In this document: in pieces, positions 1 to 7,674 of the stretch
Numbering within the stretch: the first letter of the stretch is position 1
Layout of the letters: every line of letters begins with the position of its first letter
Assembly: GCF_029813785.1 (NCBI RefSeq)
Contig: NZ_JARVKY010000014.1
Span: forward strand, 124,001 to 188,000
Direction: 5' to 3'
Length of the DNA: 64,000 bases
From: Streptomyces sp. DH41
GTDB taxonomy: Bacteria; Actinomycetota; Actinomycetes; Streptomycetales; Streptomycetaceae
Program-made: the position numbers and the translations under genes
The notes under the pieces: generated by a model
What the model was told of the DNA's origin: nothing
The model's input: only the letters and a program-made list of their open reading frames with translations
The model's database searches: none

Positions 1-414
1 CGGCGCCCGCGCACGCTGCGGGCGTCGAGCGCCGGGTCGGCGATGGCCCGGGGCCGCACCTGCTACGACCACCTCGCCGGGCGGCTCGGCATCACGGTCA
101 CCGACGCGCTCACCGGGCGCGGGCTGCTGCGCCAGGACACCGGCTTCGCGCTCACCGACGCGGGCCTCGGCTGGTTCGCGTACGCCGGGATCGTCCTGGA
201 GCCCACCGGTCGCCGGCCGCTGGCCCGTGCCTGCCTCGACTGGACCGAACGCCGTCCCCATCTCGCGGGCGTCGCGGGCGCGGCCCTGTGCCGGCACGCC
301 CTGGACACGGGCTGGTGCGTACGCATCGGCTCGGAGCGGGCGGTGAAGGTGACACCGGCGGGCGAGGAGGCGCTCTCCGTGCTGCTGGGCATCGACGCGG
401 CGGCGCTGCGCTGA
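1..414 (+). CDS. ArsR-family winged-helix regulator, 5'-truncated by window edge
   Basis: The frame is open from base 1, so the N-terminus lies outside the window and about 137 residues are visible. The visible part looks like the C-terminal half of an ArsR-type repressor. A recognition-helix region (RTCYDHLAGRLG) is followed by the wing (GRGLLRQD) and then a C-terminal extension with CLDWTERR and a histidine in CRHALDTGW. Metal- or effector-binding residues cannot be judged without the N-terminus. It ends just before a strong hairpin at 449-484 and converges on the alcohol dehydrogenase gene. Family assignment comes from motif resemblance only, and the regulated target is unknown. Confidence 0.7.
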   Translation, partial: RRPRTLRASSAGSAMARGRTCYDHLAGRLGITVTDALTGRGLLRQDTGFALTDAGLGWFAYAGIVLEPTGRRPLARACLDWTERRPHLAGVAGAALCRHALDTGWCVRIGSERAVKVTPAGEEALSVLLGIDAAALR

Positions 415-448
415 GGCGGCGGCCTCCGCGCAGCGCCGCACGAGGAGG

Positions 449-484
449 CGAGGAACCCCGGACGTGGACGCCCGGGGTTCCTCG
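449..484. terminator. Bidirectional hairpin terminator
   Basis: A perfect 13-bp inverted repeat (CGAGGAACCCCGG at 449-461 and its complement at 472-484) encloses a 10-nt loop. It lies between two convergent genes, the ArsR-type gene on + and the alcohol dehydrogenase on -, so it can end transcription from both sides. There is no clear T-tract, which is usual in Streptomyces. Confidence 0.75.
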
Positions 485-508
485 CGGGAACGACCCGAAG
501 AGGCCCGT

Positions 509-1606
509 CTAGAACACCACCAGGGCCCGCCCGCCCTTGCCCGCCAGCATGTTCTCGAAGGCCGCCGGGATGCCGTCCAGGGCGATGCGCTCGGTCACCA
601 GGGCGCCGAGGTCCAGGCGTCCGGCGCGGACGTGTTCGGCCAGTACCGGGAGGTCCCGGGCCGGGTCGGCGTTGCCGTAGACGCAGCCGGACAGGGTGCG
701 GCCCCAGTGGAAGATCTCCAGGGCGTTGAAAGTGACCTGCTGGTCCTTGCCGCCGATACCGACGACCGTGGTGCGGCCGCCGCGCCGGGTGGACTCCCAG
801 GCGGTGCGGATGGTGACGGCCCGGCCGACGCACTCGACGGCGACGTCGACGCCCTGCTTGCCGGTGAGGGCGCGGATCTCGCGGGCGGTGGTGTCGGAGG
901 CGATCAGGTAGTCGGTGGCTCCGGCGGCGCGGGCCAGCTGCTCCTTCTCGGGTGACACGTCGACCGCGACGATCTTCGAGGCGCCCGCGATGCGGGCCGC
1001 CTGGAGGGCTGCGAGGCCCACTCCCCCGACGCCGAACACCGCGACCGTCTCGCCCTCGCGCACCTTGGCCGAGTGGTGGACGGCGCCGTAGCCGGTGAGG
1101 ACGGCGCAGCCGAGCAGGGCGGCGTCGGTGAGCGGGATGCCGTCGGGGACGGGCAGGAGGCACCCGGCGTCCACCACCGTCTCCTCGGCGAACGCGGCGA
1201 CGTTCAGGCCGGGGTGCAGGTCGGTGCCGTCGTCGGCACGGCGTGCGTGCGTGTTCGCCGCGCCGGCCAGGGCGTTCGCGCACAGCCAGACCTCGCCGAG
1301 CGAGCAGGCGTGGCAGGTGCCGCAGGACGGGGCCCAGTTGAGGACGACGTCGTCGCCGGGGGCGACGCGGGTGACGTTTTCGCCGACGGCGAGGACCGTG
1401 CCGGCGCCCTCGTGGCCGAGGACGGCGGGGAGCGGCACGCGCATGGTGCCGTTGGACAGGGACAGGTCGGAGTGGCAGACGCCGGCGGCGGCGAGCCTCA
1501 CCCGGACCTGGCCCGGGCCGGGCTCGGGCAGCTCGATCCCGGTGACCTCCAGCGGGGCGCCTACGGCGGGTACGACGGCGGCACGGACAGCGGTACGGAC
1601 GGCCAT
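509..1606 (-). CDS. Zinc-dependent medium-chain alcohol dehydrogenase
   Basis: A 365-residue NAD(P)-dependent alcohol dehydrogenase of the zinc MDR family. Visible catalytic-zinc ligands are Cys44 (GVCHSD) and His65-Glu66 (GHE). Four structural-zinc cysteines lie at about 95, 98, 101 and 109. The Rossmann motif VFGVGGVGLAA is near residue 195. The ATG at 1606 was chosen because homology begins there. The gene lies 22 bp downstream of an aldehyde dehydrogenase on the same strand, so alcohol to aldehyde to acid oxidation in one operon is likely. The sequence resembles the group that includes mycothiol-dependent formaldehyde dehydrogenase and aryl-alcohol dehydrogenases. The substrate cannot be read from sequence. 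Confidence 0.9.
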   Translation of the reverse strand: MAVRTAVRAAVVPAVGAPLEVTGIELPEPGPGQVRVRLAAAGVCHSDLSLSNGTMRVPLPAVLGHEGAGTVLAVGENVTRVAPGDDVVLNWAPSCGTCHACSLGEVWLCANALAGAANTHARRADDGTDLHPGLNVAAFAEETVVDAGCLLPVPDGIPLTDAALLGCAVLTGYGAVHHSAKVREGETVAVFGVGGVGLAALQAARIAGASKIVAVDVSPEKEQLARAAGATDYLIASDTTAREIRALTGKQGVDVAVECVGRAVTIRTAWESTRRGGRTTVVGIGGKDQQVTFNALEIFHWGRTLSGCVYGNADPARDLPVLAEHVRAGRLDLGALVTERIALDGIPAAFENMLAGKGGRALVVF

Positions 1607-1628
1607 GACGTGGACGACTCCCCTGGAA

Positions 1629-3017
1629 CTAGTACTGGAGGGACTTGGTCTGGAGGTACTCGGACAGGCCGTGCGCGCCCAGTTCGCGGCCCACACCGGA
1701 CTGCTTGTAGCCGCCGAAGGGCGCCAGCGGGTTGAACCGGCCGCCGTTGATGTCGACCTGGCCGGTGTCCATCCGGCGGGCGAAGGCGGCCGCCTCGGTC
1801 TCGTCGCCGGCCCAGACGGCGCCGGCGAGGCCGTAGACCGTGCCGTTGGCGATCCGCAGGGCGTCCTCCTCGTCCGCGTAGCGGAGGATGGACAGGACCG
1901 GCCCGAAGATCTCCTCCTGGGCGATGGTCATGTCCTCCGTCACGTCGGCGAAGACGGTCGGGGCCACGAAGTAGCCCTGCTCGCGCGGGGCTTCGGGGCC
2001 GCCCGCGACGAGGCGAGCGCCCTCGGCGACGCCCTTCTCGATGTAACCGCGCACGCGTTCTTGCTGCTTGGCGTTGACGACCGGGCCGATCCGGTCGCCG
2101 TACTTCGCGGCGGCCTCGGCGGCCAGCTCCACGGCCTCGTCGTACCGGTCGGCGGGCACGAGCATGCGGGTCCAGGCGCTGCACGTCTGGCCGGAGTTGG
2201 ACATGACGTTGGCGACACCGACGTTCACGGCCTTGGCCAGGTCGGCGCTGGGGAGGATGACGTTGGCGGACTTGCCGCCGAGTTCGAGGGCGACCCTCTT
2301 GACGGCGGCGCCGGCGGTCGCGCCGATCCGCCGGCCCACGGCCGTGGAGCCGGTGAAGGAGACCAGGTCGACGCCCGGGTGCTCGGCGAGGGCCTGCCCG
2401 GCGACCGGACCGAGGCCGGTGACCAGGTTGAAGACACCGGCCGGGACGCCGGCCTCGTGCACCGCCTCCGCGAAGAGCTGGGCGGTGAGGGGGGTGTCCT
2501 CGGCGGGCTTCAGCACGATCGTGCAGCCGGCCGCGAGCGCCGGGGCGACCTTGGCGACGATCTGGTGGAGGGGGTAGTTCCAGGGGGTGATGGCGGCGAC
2601 CACGCCGACCGGCTCGTGGTGGACGACGGAGTTGCCGACCTTCTCCTCGAAGGCGTACGTCGCCGCCAGCTCGGCGTACGAGCCGGCGACCGCGATCGGG
2701 GCGGCGGCGTGCACGGCCTGTGAGAGCTTCGGCGGCGAGCCCAGCTCGGCGGTGACGGTCTCGGCGATCTCGTCCTTGCGGGCCACCAGTACGTCCCGCA
2801 GGGCGGCCAGGCGTGCGGCCCGCTCGGCGGGCGGGGTGGCGGCCCAGCCCGGCAGGGCGGCGCGGGCGGCCCGTACGGCGGTGTCGACGTCCAGGGCGTT
2901 GCCCGCGGGGACCTTGCCGATCACCTGCTCGTCGGCCGGGTTGACCACCTCGATCGTGTCCCGGCCGTCGGCGGGCCGCCAGGCTCCGTCGATGTACATG
3001 CCGTCGTGTGCCTTCAT
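1629..3017 (-). CDS. NAD(P)-dependent aldehyde dehydrogenase
   Basis: A 462-residue member of the aldehyde dehydrogenase superfamily at full family length. The oxyanion asparagine lies in TPWNYP (Asn147), the general base in LELGGKS (Glu245) and the catalytic thiol in SGQTCSA (Cys279). The cofactor-loop motif FTGSTAVG is near 221. It is the first gene of a two-gene unit with the downstream alcohol dehydrogenase. A 17-bp operator-like palindrome (3055-3071) lies 37 bp upstream of its start and nearly matches one upstream of the acyl-CoA dehydrogenase at 43.8 kb. Substrate specificity is not predictable. Confidence 0.92.
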   Translation of the reverse strand: MKAHDGMYIDGAWRPADGRDTIEVVNPADEQVIGKVPAGNALDVDTAVRAARAALPGWAATPPAERAARLAALRDVLVARKDEIAETVTAELGSPPKLSQAVHAAAPIAVAGSYAELAATYAFEEKVGNSVVHHEPVGVVAAITPWNYPLHQIVAKVAPALAAGCTIVLKPAEDTPLTAQLFAEAVHEAGVPAGVFNLVTGLGPVAGQALAEHPGVDLVSFTGSTAVGRRIGATAGAAVKRVALELGGKSANVILPSADLAKAVNVGVANVMSNSGQTCSAWTRMLVPADRYDEAVELAAEAAAKYGDRIGPVVNAKQQERVRGYIEKGVAEGARLVAGGPEAPREQGYFVAPTVFADVTEDMTIAQEEIFGPVLSILRYADEEDALRIANGTVYGLAGAVWAGDETEAAAFARRMDTGQVDINGGRFNPLAPFGGYKQSGVGRELGAHGLSEYLQTKSLQY

Positions 3018-3054
3018 CGCGTTCCCTCCGGGCGGGCCTCGTCGTCCGACCCCA

Positions 3055-3071
3055 AACTAGCGCCGATAGTT
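3055..3071. promoter_or_regulatory. Operator-like inverted repeat upstream of the aldehyde dehydrogenase
   Basis: The sequence AACTAGCGCCGATAGTT has inverted arms AACTA/TAGTT, which extend to AAACTA/TAGTTT at 3054-3072 around a 7-nt centre. It lies 37 bp upstream of the aldehyde dehydrogenase start. It matches 15 of 17 bases of the site at 43772-43788. Size and symmetry suit a TetR-type repressor, but the binding protein is not identified. Confidence 0.6.
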
Positions 3072-3161
3072 TTACGGCACCAGGGGCGGCCACCATGGTG
3101 GCGTGGCTCACCCTCCCGGCGGGCCGGATGCCGACGAAGTCACCTGTTTCTTGCGAGGAGG

Positions 3162-3189
3162 CCCCGGCGTTCACACCGGGGAGGAATCG
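3162..3189 (+). repeat. Right-end-like hairpin upstream of the TnpB element
   Basis: A hairpin CCCCGG (3162-3167) with an 8-nt loop and CCGGGG (3176-3181) is followed by AGGAATCG. The layout (GC hairpin with TTCA in the loop, then AGGA-T-C) imitates the right end of the TnpB element at 4619-4647. It may be a relic of another IS605-type right end or a subterminal hairpin of the element's left end. Confidence 0.3.
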
Positions 3190-3190
3190 C

Positions 3191-4647
3191 GTCCGGGTGT
3201 CGCGACGTGGAGCGTCGCCGTACTCGGGTTCAAGGCGCGGAGCGCCCTTACCGCTGCCGGTATCGTTGAAATGATGTGAACGTGTGTGCCTGTGGTCGCT
3301 GGTGGGGGTGGCGGCTGTGGGTTCGTGGCGTGTTTTTGTGCGGCTGCCGTACGTATGGTCCTTCGCGGGGTCCGGGACAGCACGGTGTCCTGGCCGCGGC
3401 CGTGGAGGACGAGATGGCGGGTGCGGGGGCCGGGCATGCGCGGTACACGTACCGGTTGCGGGTGTCGTCCGCTGCCCGCACCGTCCTGGGGGCGGAGTGG
3501 GGCCGGTGTCGTTGGCTGTGGAACGAGTGCGTCGCCAAGTCGAGAGCCGTGCACCTGCGCAACAGGGTGGCCGGTGAGAAGGCCACGTGCGGCCCGGCCC
3601 AGCTCGACAGGATGCTGACCGAGGCCCGCGCCCGTACACCGTGGCTGCGGGAGGGCTCCTCGGTGCCCCAGCAGCAGGTCATCCGCGACTTCGGCCGCTC
3701 CCGCACCAAGGCGCAGCGGGACATCACAGCGCGCCTGCCCATGGCGCGCCGGGCCGGGATGCCGAAGTGGAAGACCAGGCGTGAGGCGCTGCCGTCCCTC
3801 AATTACACGAAGCGCGGGTTCCGGCTGAGGGACGGCCGGCTGCACCTGGCGGGCGGCACCGTCCTGTCGGTGGTGTGGTCGCGGGAGCTGCCGGGTGAGC
3901 CGTCCTCGGTGCGCGTGTATCAGGACAGTCTCGGGCACTGGTACTGCTCGTTCGTTGTCCCCGCCCAGGTCCAGTCCCTGCCGGAGACCGGCCGGGTCCT
4001 CGGTGTCGACTGGGGCGTGCGGGAGACGGCGACGACCACGTCCTGCCACACTCCGGGCACGGCGGGAAAGCCCGGGTGAAGCTGGCCCGGTACGACCGGA
4101 TGATGGCCCGCCGCAGGCCGAAGAGGGGCGAGCCCGCATCGAAGGGCTACCGGACGGCGAAGAAGCTGCGGGCGAAGGCCCACAAGAAGGTCGCCAGGCA
4201 GCGCGCGGACACCGGCCGCAAGTGGGCGAAGAAGGTCGTCCGGGACCACGACGTCATCGCGGTCGAGGACTTCCGCCCGAAGTTCCTCGCCAAAACCACG
4301 ATGGCCCGCAAGGCCGCCGACGCCGCCATCGGCGCCACCAAGACCGCCCTGACCGAGATGGGCCGCAAACACGGGCGGGACATCCGCCTCGTACACCCCG
4401 CGTACACCACGATGGACTGCGCACAGTGCGGAGCGAGAGCCAAGCACGCACTGCCGCTGGGTGAACGCACCTACACCTGCACCGCCTGCGGGACCACGTC
4501 CCCACGGGACAAGAACTCCGCACGCGTCATGCTCGTCCGGGCTGGTCTCAACCCGGCTGGTGCCGACGGCGCAAGACCTCCTGGAGCGCTGCTCCAGGAG
4601 GCAGCCTGAGCCAGGAATCCCCTCCCTTCAGGGAGGGAAGGATTCAA
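3191..4647 (+). mobile_element. IS605/IS1341-type TnpB-only element, decayed
   Basis: The element carries a tnpB gene broken by a frameshift and no tnpA, as in IS1341-type elements. The right boundary is placed at the TTCAA following the terminal hairpin (4620-4637), as is typical of this family. The left boundary is uncertain: about 220 bp of non-coding sequence lies between 3191 and the tnpB start and holds no recognisable end. The element sits in the intergenic space between the aldehyde dehydrogenase and the ABC ATPase gene, and its right end reaches the ATPase stop codon. Confidence 0.6.
3414..4609 (+). pseudogene. tnpB: TnpB RNA-guided endonuclease (IS605/IS1341), frameshifted
   Basis: Two frames together encode a TnpB of near-normal length. 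The first (to the stop at 4077-4079) carries the N-terminal domain (ARYTYRLRVSS, WNECVAKS) and the RuvC-I aspartate in GVDWGV. The second, reading from about 4043, carries RuvC-II (VEDFRP), a four-cysteine zinc finger (CAQCGA, CTACGT) and RuvC-III (DKNSARVM). All three catalytic acidic residues survive, but the frames differ by -1 near 4041-4045, just after VRETATTTS. From memory, intact homologues have a few more residues there, so a roughly 13-bp deletion is likely. The start was placed at ATG 3414, close to the family's usual RYTYRLRVSS beginning. Upstream codons are atypical. It is non-functional unless rescued by frameshifting. Confidence 0.85.
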
Positions 4648-4663
4648 TCCTCCAGGTCCGGCA
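4577..4663 (+). ncRNA. Probable TnpB omega-RNA (reRNA) 3' scaffold plus guide
   Basis: The tnpB 3' end and right end form two strong hairpins: an 11-bp stem (4577-4587 with 4591-4601, loop GCT) and a 7-bp stem CCCTCCC/GGGAGGG (4620-4626 with 4631-4637, loop TTCA), followed by AAGGATTCAA. In this family the transcript end serves as the omega-RNA and bases beyond the right end act as guide. Here the guide would begin at about 4648 and match the 3' end of the ABC ATPase gene. The scaffold looks intact although the protein is broken. Confidence 0.5.
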
Positions 4664-5996
4664 GCCGCGCCGGGGCGGGGCAGATCCGGTCGCCGTGCTG
4701 GTCGAAGACGAACAGGTGGGCGAGGTCGACGAGGAGAGGGACCTGCATGCCGTGGCGGAGGTCGATGTCGGGGGTGGTCCGGACGATCAGGTCGCCGGGG
4801 AGGCGGCCGTCGGGAGCGGCGACGGCTGTTCCGGCGGCCGGCGCCCCGTCGTCCCCCGGCCCGTCCATGACGGCCACCGGGCCGGCCCGCAGGGCGCCCG
4901 CCCGCTCCTTCAGCCGGTCCAGGACCGAGCCGTCGCGGCGGCGGCGCCCGGCCGGGCGGGCGGCGGGGCGCGGAGCCTCCAGGTCGGGCACGACGGCGGG
5001 CCGCGAACCGGTGTTGAAGTGGACGAGGACCTCGTGGCCTTGGAACTCGACGTGCTCCACCAGGCCGGTGAGCAGCACCTCGCCGGGACGGGCGGAGGCG
5101 GGCTTCGCGATCCGCACGGCCTCCGAACGCAGGCCCACGATCACCTCACGGCCCTGCTGGACGCGGAGCAACTGGTGGTCCAGGGAGAGCGGTTCGGGCA
5201 GGCGCAGGAACTGCTTGCCCAGGCTGATGGTCATCGCCCCGTCGAGCGGCGCCCGTACGAGGCCGCGCAGCAGGTTGATCCGCGGGGTGCCGATGAAGGC
5301 GGCGACGAAGACGTTGCGCGGCAGGGCGTACACCGCGCGCGGGCTGTCCACCTGCTGGAGCACACCGCCGCGCAGGACGGCGACGCGGTCACCGAGGGAC
5401 ATGGCCTCGGACTGGTCGTGGGTGACGTAGATCGTGGTGACGCCCAGTTCCCGGGTCAGTTTGGTGATCTCGGCGCGCAGGTGGTTGCGGAGCTTGGCGT
5501 CGAGGTTGGACAGCGGCTCGTCCATCAGGAAGGCGGTGGGGTGGCGGGCGATGGCCCGGCCCATGGCGACGCGCTGGCGTTCGCCGCCGGAGAGCTGGGC
5601 GGGGAAGCGGTCGAGGAGGTCCTCGATGCCCAGCATGCGGGCCGTGGCGTCCACGCGGGGGCCGGGGTCGGCCTGCGGTGCCTCGACGCGCAGCGGGAAG
5701 CCGATGTTCCCGCGGGTCGTCATGTTCGGGTACAGGGCGAAGTTCTGGAAGACCATCGCCATGCTCCGCTCGGAGGGGAGCAGGTCGTTGCCGTACTCGC
5801 CGTCCAGCAGCAGTCGGCCGTCGGTGATCTCCTCCAGGCCGGCGATCATGCGCAGCACGGTGGACTTGCCGCAGCCGGAGGGGCCGAGCAGGACGAGGAA
5901 CTCGCCGGGCGCGATGTCCAGCGACAGCCGGTCCACCACGCGGACGCCTCGCGCGTAGGTCTTGCTCACGTCGTGCAGGGAGATGGCGCGTGTCAT
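4644..5996 (-). CDS. Orphan carbohydrate-type ABC transporter ATP-binding protein (UgpC/MsiK-like)
   Basis: A 450-residue ABC ATPase of the sugar-importer (CUT1) class. It shows Walker A GPSGCGKST (38-46), Q-loop MVFQN (81-85), signature LSGGERQ (135-141), Walker B FLMDE (156-160) and H-loop YVTHDQ near 190. A C-terminal TOBE-like region follows, interrupted by an Ala/Pro/Arg-rich insertion (roughly 340-405) that makes it longer than typical MsiK proteins (about 380 residues). No permease or binding-protein gene is adjacent, as for the multitask ATPase MsiK. The ATG at 5996 starts the conserved domain. Its stop codon lies inside the right end of the TnpB element, so the last residues may have been altered by the insertion. 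Confidence 0.88.
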   Translation of the reverse strand: MTRAISLHDVSKTYARGVRVVDRLSLDIAPGEFLVLLGPSGCGKSTVLRMIAGLEEITDGRLLLDGEYGNDLLPSERSMAMVFQNFALYPNMTTRGNIGFPLRVEAPQADPGPRVDATARMLGIEDLLDRFPAQLSGGERQRVAMGRAIARHPTAFLMDEPLSNLDAKLRNHLRAEITKLTRELGVTTIYVTHDQSEAMSLGDRVAVLRGGVLQQVDSPRAVYALPRNVFVAAFIGTPRINLLRGLVRAPLDGAMTISLGKQFLRLPEPLSLDHQLLRVQQGREVIVGLRSEAVRIAKPASARPGEVLLTGLVEHVEFQGHEVLVHFNTGSRPAVVPDLEAPRPAARPAGRRRRDGSVLDRLKERAGALRAGPVAVMDGPGDDGAPAAGTAVAAPDGRLPGDLIVRTTPDIDLRHGMQVPLLVDLAHLFVFDQHGDRICPAPARLPDLED

Positions 5997-6350
5997 GGGA
6001 GGTGCCCCCGGGGGCTCACTGAGCGTTGGCGCTCCGCGGTCGGACGCCCTCGTGCGGGTCGTACGGGGCGTGTGAGTCACGGAAGTTAACGGAATGTGCG
6101 CGGCGGGGGGAAGACGCTGGACCCAATCCGGGTGCGGGTGTCCATCTGGTGAGAAAGCGGACGGCCGCATTCAGGGGCGTGGTGTCTCAGGAGACGGGCG
6201 CCTCGGGACTCGGACACCTCATGACGCGGGCGCCTCGGGACGTGGGCGCGAGGACGGTGGCACGATCCGGCGCCGGGGCCGCCCGACCGGCACGCTTCCG
6301 TCGTACGTCCGTGGATCTCCGCCGCGCCCGCCGCGCCCGCGCACGGGCCC
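5997..6350. other. Non-coding gap of 354 bp
   Basis: No supportable gene is present. The stretch holds the presumed promoter of the ABC ATPase on the minus strand and the downstream region of the MFS gene. A short motif GGGCGCCTCGGGAC occurs twice, near 6197 and 6231. Confidence 0.5.
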
Positions 6351-7616
6351 CTAACGGGCCGTCCGGCGCGGCGCCCGGCGGCGCGGGGCGTCCGGGGTGT
6401 CCAGGGTGTCCTCGGGTTCGTCCCCGGCGGACGGCCGGTTCGCGGCCGGTCCAGTGGACGGGGCGCGCAGGGCGATGCCCGAGGACATGAGCAGCAGGGC
6501 GCCGAGCATCACGAACGGCGCGGCCACGCCCGCGACGCCGGCGATCAGGCCCGCCGCGGCGGGCGCGGCGACCTGGCCGAGGCGGTTGCCGGTCAGGCGC
6601 AGGGCGAGGGCGGTGGAACGGGCTCCGTCGGGGGCCGCCTGGACGACGGTCGTCATGGACAGCGGCTGGCCGACGCCGAGGCAGAAGCCCAGGACGACCA
6701 GCATCAGCCCGAGCGCCCACACCGGCACCGGCAGCGCGACCCCGGCGCACAGCAGGGCGGCCAGCAGGCAGGTGGCCGTGAGCAGCACGGTGCGGCCGAG
6801 CAGCCGCAGCAGGGGCGTCAGCACCAGCCGGCAGGCGATCGTGGCGGCGGCCCGCAGGCTGAGCAGTACGCCGATCACGACCGGGGAGATGCCCCGGTGC
6901 TCGCCGACCACCGGCAGGTAGGCGGTGAGGATGTCGGTCGCCGACAGGACGGACAGGCTGATCAGGATGCCCGCGGGCACGCCCCGGGCACGCAGGATGC
7001 TGCCGACGGGGACACGCGCGCCCTGCTCCGTACGGGACTTGGCGGCCGTCGGGTGCTCTATGCGCCACAGCGACGTGAACGCGACCGCCGCGCCCGCGCC
7101 GGCCACCACCAGGGCCAGGGCGCTGCTGGCCGCCATGTCCCGGCCGCCGATCAGCGCGCCCGCCGCGACGGGCCCGACCAGCTGGCCCAGCGAGGCGCCG
7201 ATGGTGAAGTGGCCGAAGTTGCGGTCCTGTTCGTGCGGCGCGGACTGGCGGGCGACCAGCGACTGGGCGCCGATGACGAAACAGAGGTGGCCGAGACCCA
7301 TGACGCCGCTCCACAGCGCCATCGCCCACAGGGACCCCGCGACGCCGCTGAGCGCGCAGCCGCCGGCGATGAGGACCACGCCGACGGGCAGCAGCGGCGC
7401 GCAGCGGCCGTGGTCGGTGCGGCGGCCGAGCGGGACGGCGGCGAACAGCGGCAGCAGCGCGTACACACCGGCGATGACCCCGACCGCCTGTTCGTCCGCG
7501 CCCAGCGCGAGAGCCCGGTAGGAGACGGCGGGCCGGGCCATCGACACCGCCCCCTGCGCGAAGCCGAAGGCGATGACGAGGCGGAGCAGCCAGCCGCGGT
7601 TGCCACCGGGCGCCAT
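6351..7616 (-). CDS. Major facilitator superfamily transporter
   Basis: A 421-residue integral membrane protein with about 12 hydrophobic segments and the N-half loop motif GRRTDHGR between TM2 and TM3. This is typical of 12-TM MFS exporters. The hydrophilic C-terminus (about 35 residues, Pro/Arg/Asp-rich) is probably cytoplasmic. It starts 58 bp downstream of the citrate-type transporter stop on the same strand, so the two are probably co-transcribed. The substrate is unknown. Drug or metabolite efflux is the family expectation, not something visible in the sequence. Confidence 0.85.
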   Translation of the reverse strand: MAPGGNRGWLLRLVIAFGFAQGAVSMARPAVSYRALALGADEQAVGVIAGVYALLPLFAAVPLGRRTDHGRCAPLLPVGVVLIAGGCALSGVAGSLWAMALWSGVMGLGHLCFVIGAQSLVARQSAPHEQDRNFGHFTIGASLGQLVGPVAAGALIGGRDMAASSALALVVAGAGAAVAFTSLWRIEHPTAAKSRTEQGARVPVGSILRARGVPAGILISLSVLSATDILTAYLPVVGEHRGISPVVIGVLLSLRAAATIACRLVLTPLLRLLGRTVLLTATCLLAALLCAGVALPVPVWALGLMLVVLGFCLGVGQPLSMTTVVQAAPDGARSTALALRLTGNRLGQVAAPAAAGLIAGVAGVAAPFVMLGALLLMSSGIALRAPSTGPAANRPSAGDEPEDTLDTPDAPRRRAPRRTAR

Positions 7617-7674
7617 GGTCGTGTCCCTCCTGGGCGTCCGGCTCCCGCACGGTCGGCGAGAGCCGGGCAGATGA

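Noticed and set aside
63..1283. Long Arg/Pro-rich open frames opposite or out of frame with real genes, here and throughout the window
   Set aside because: They are by-products of high G+C third positions. They lack ribosome binding sites, family motifs and plausible composition, and real genes occupy the same DNA.
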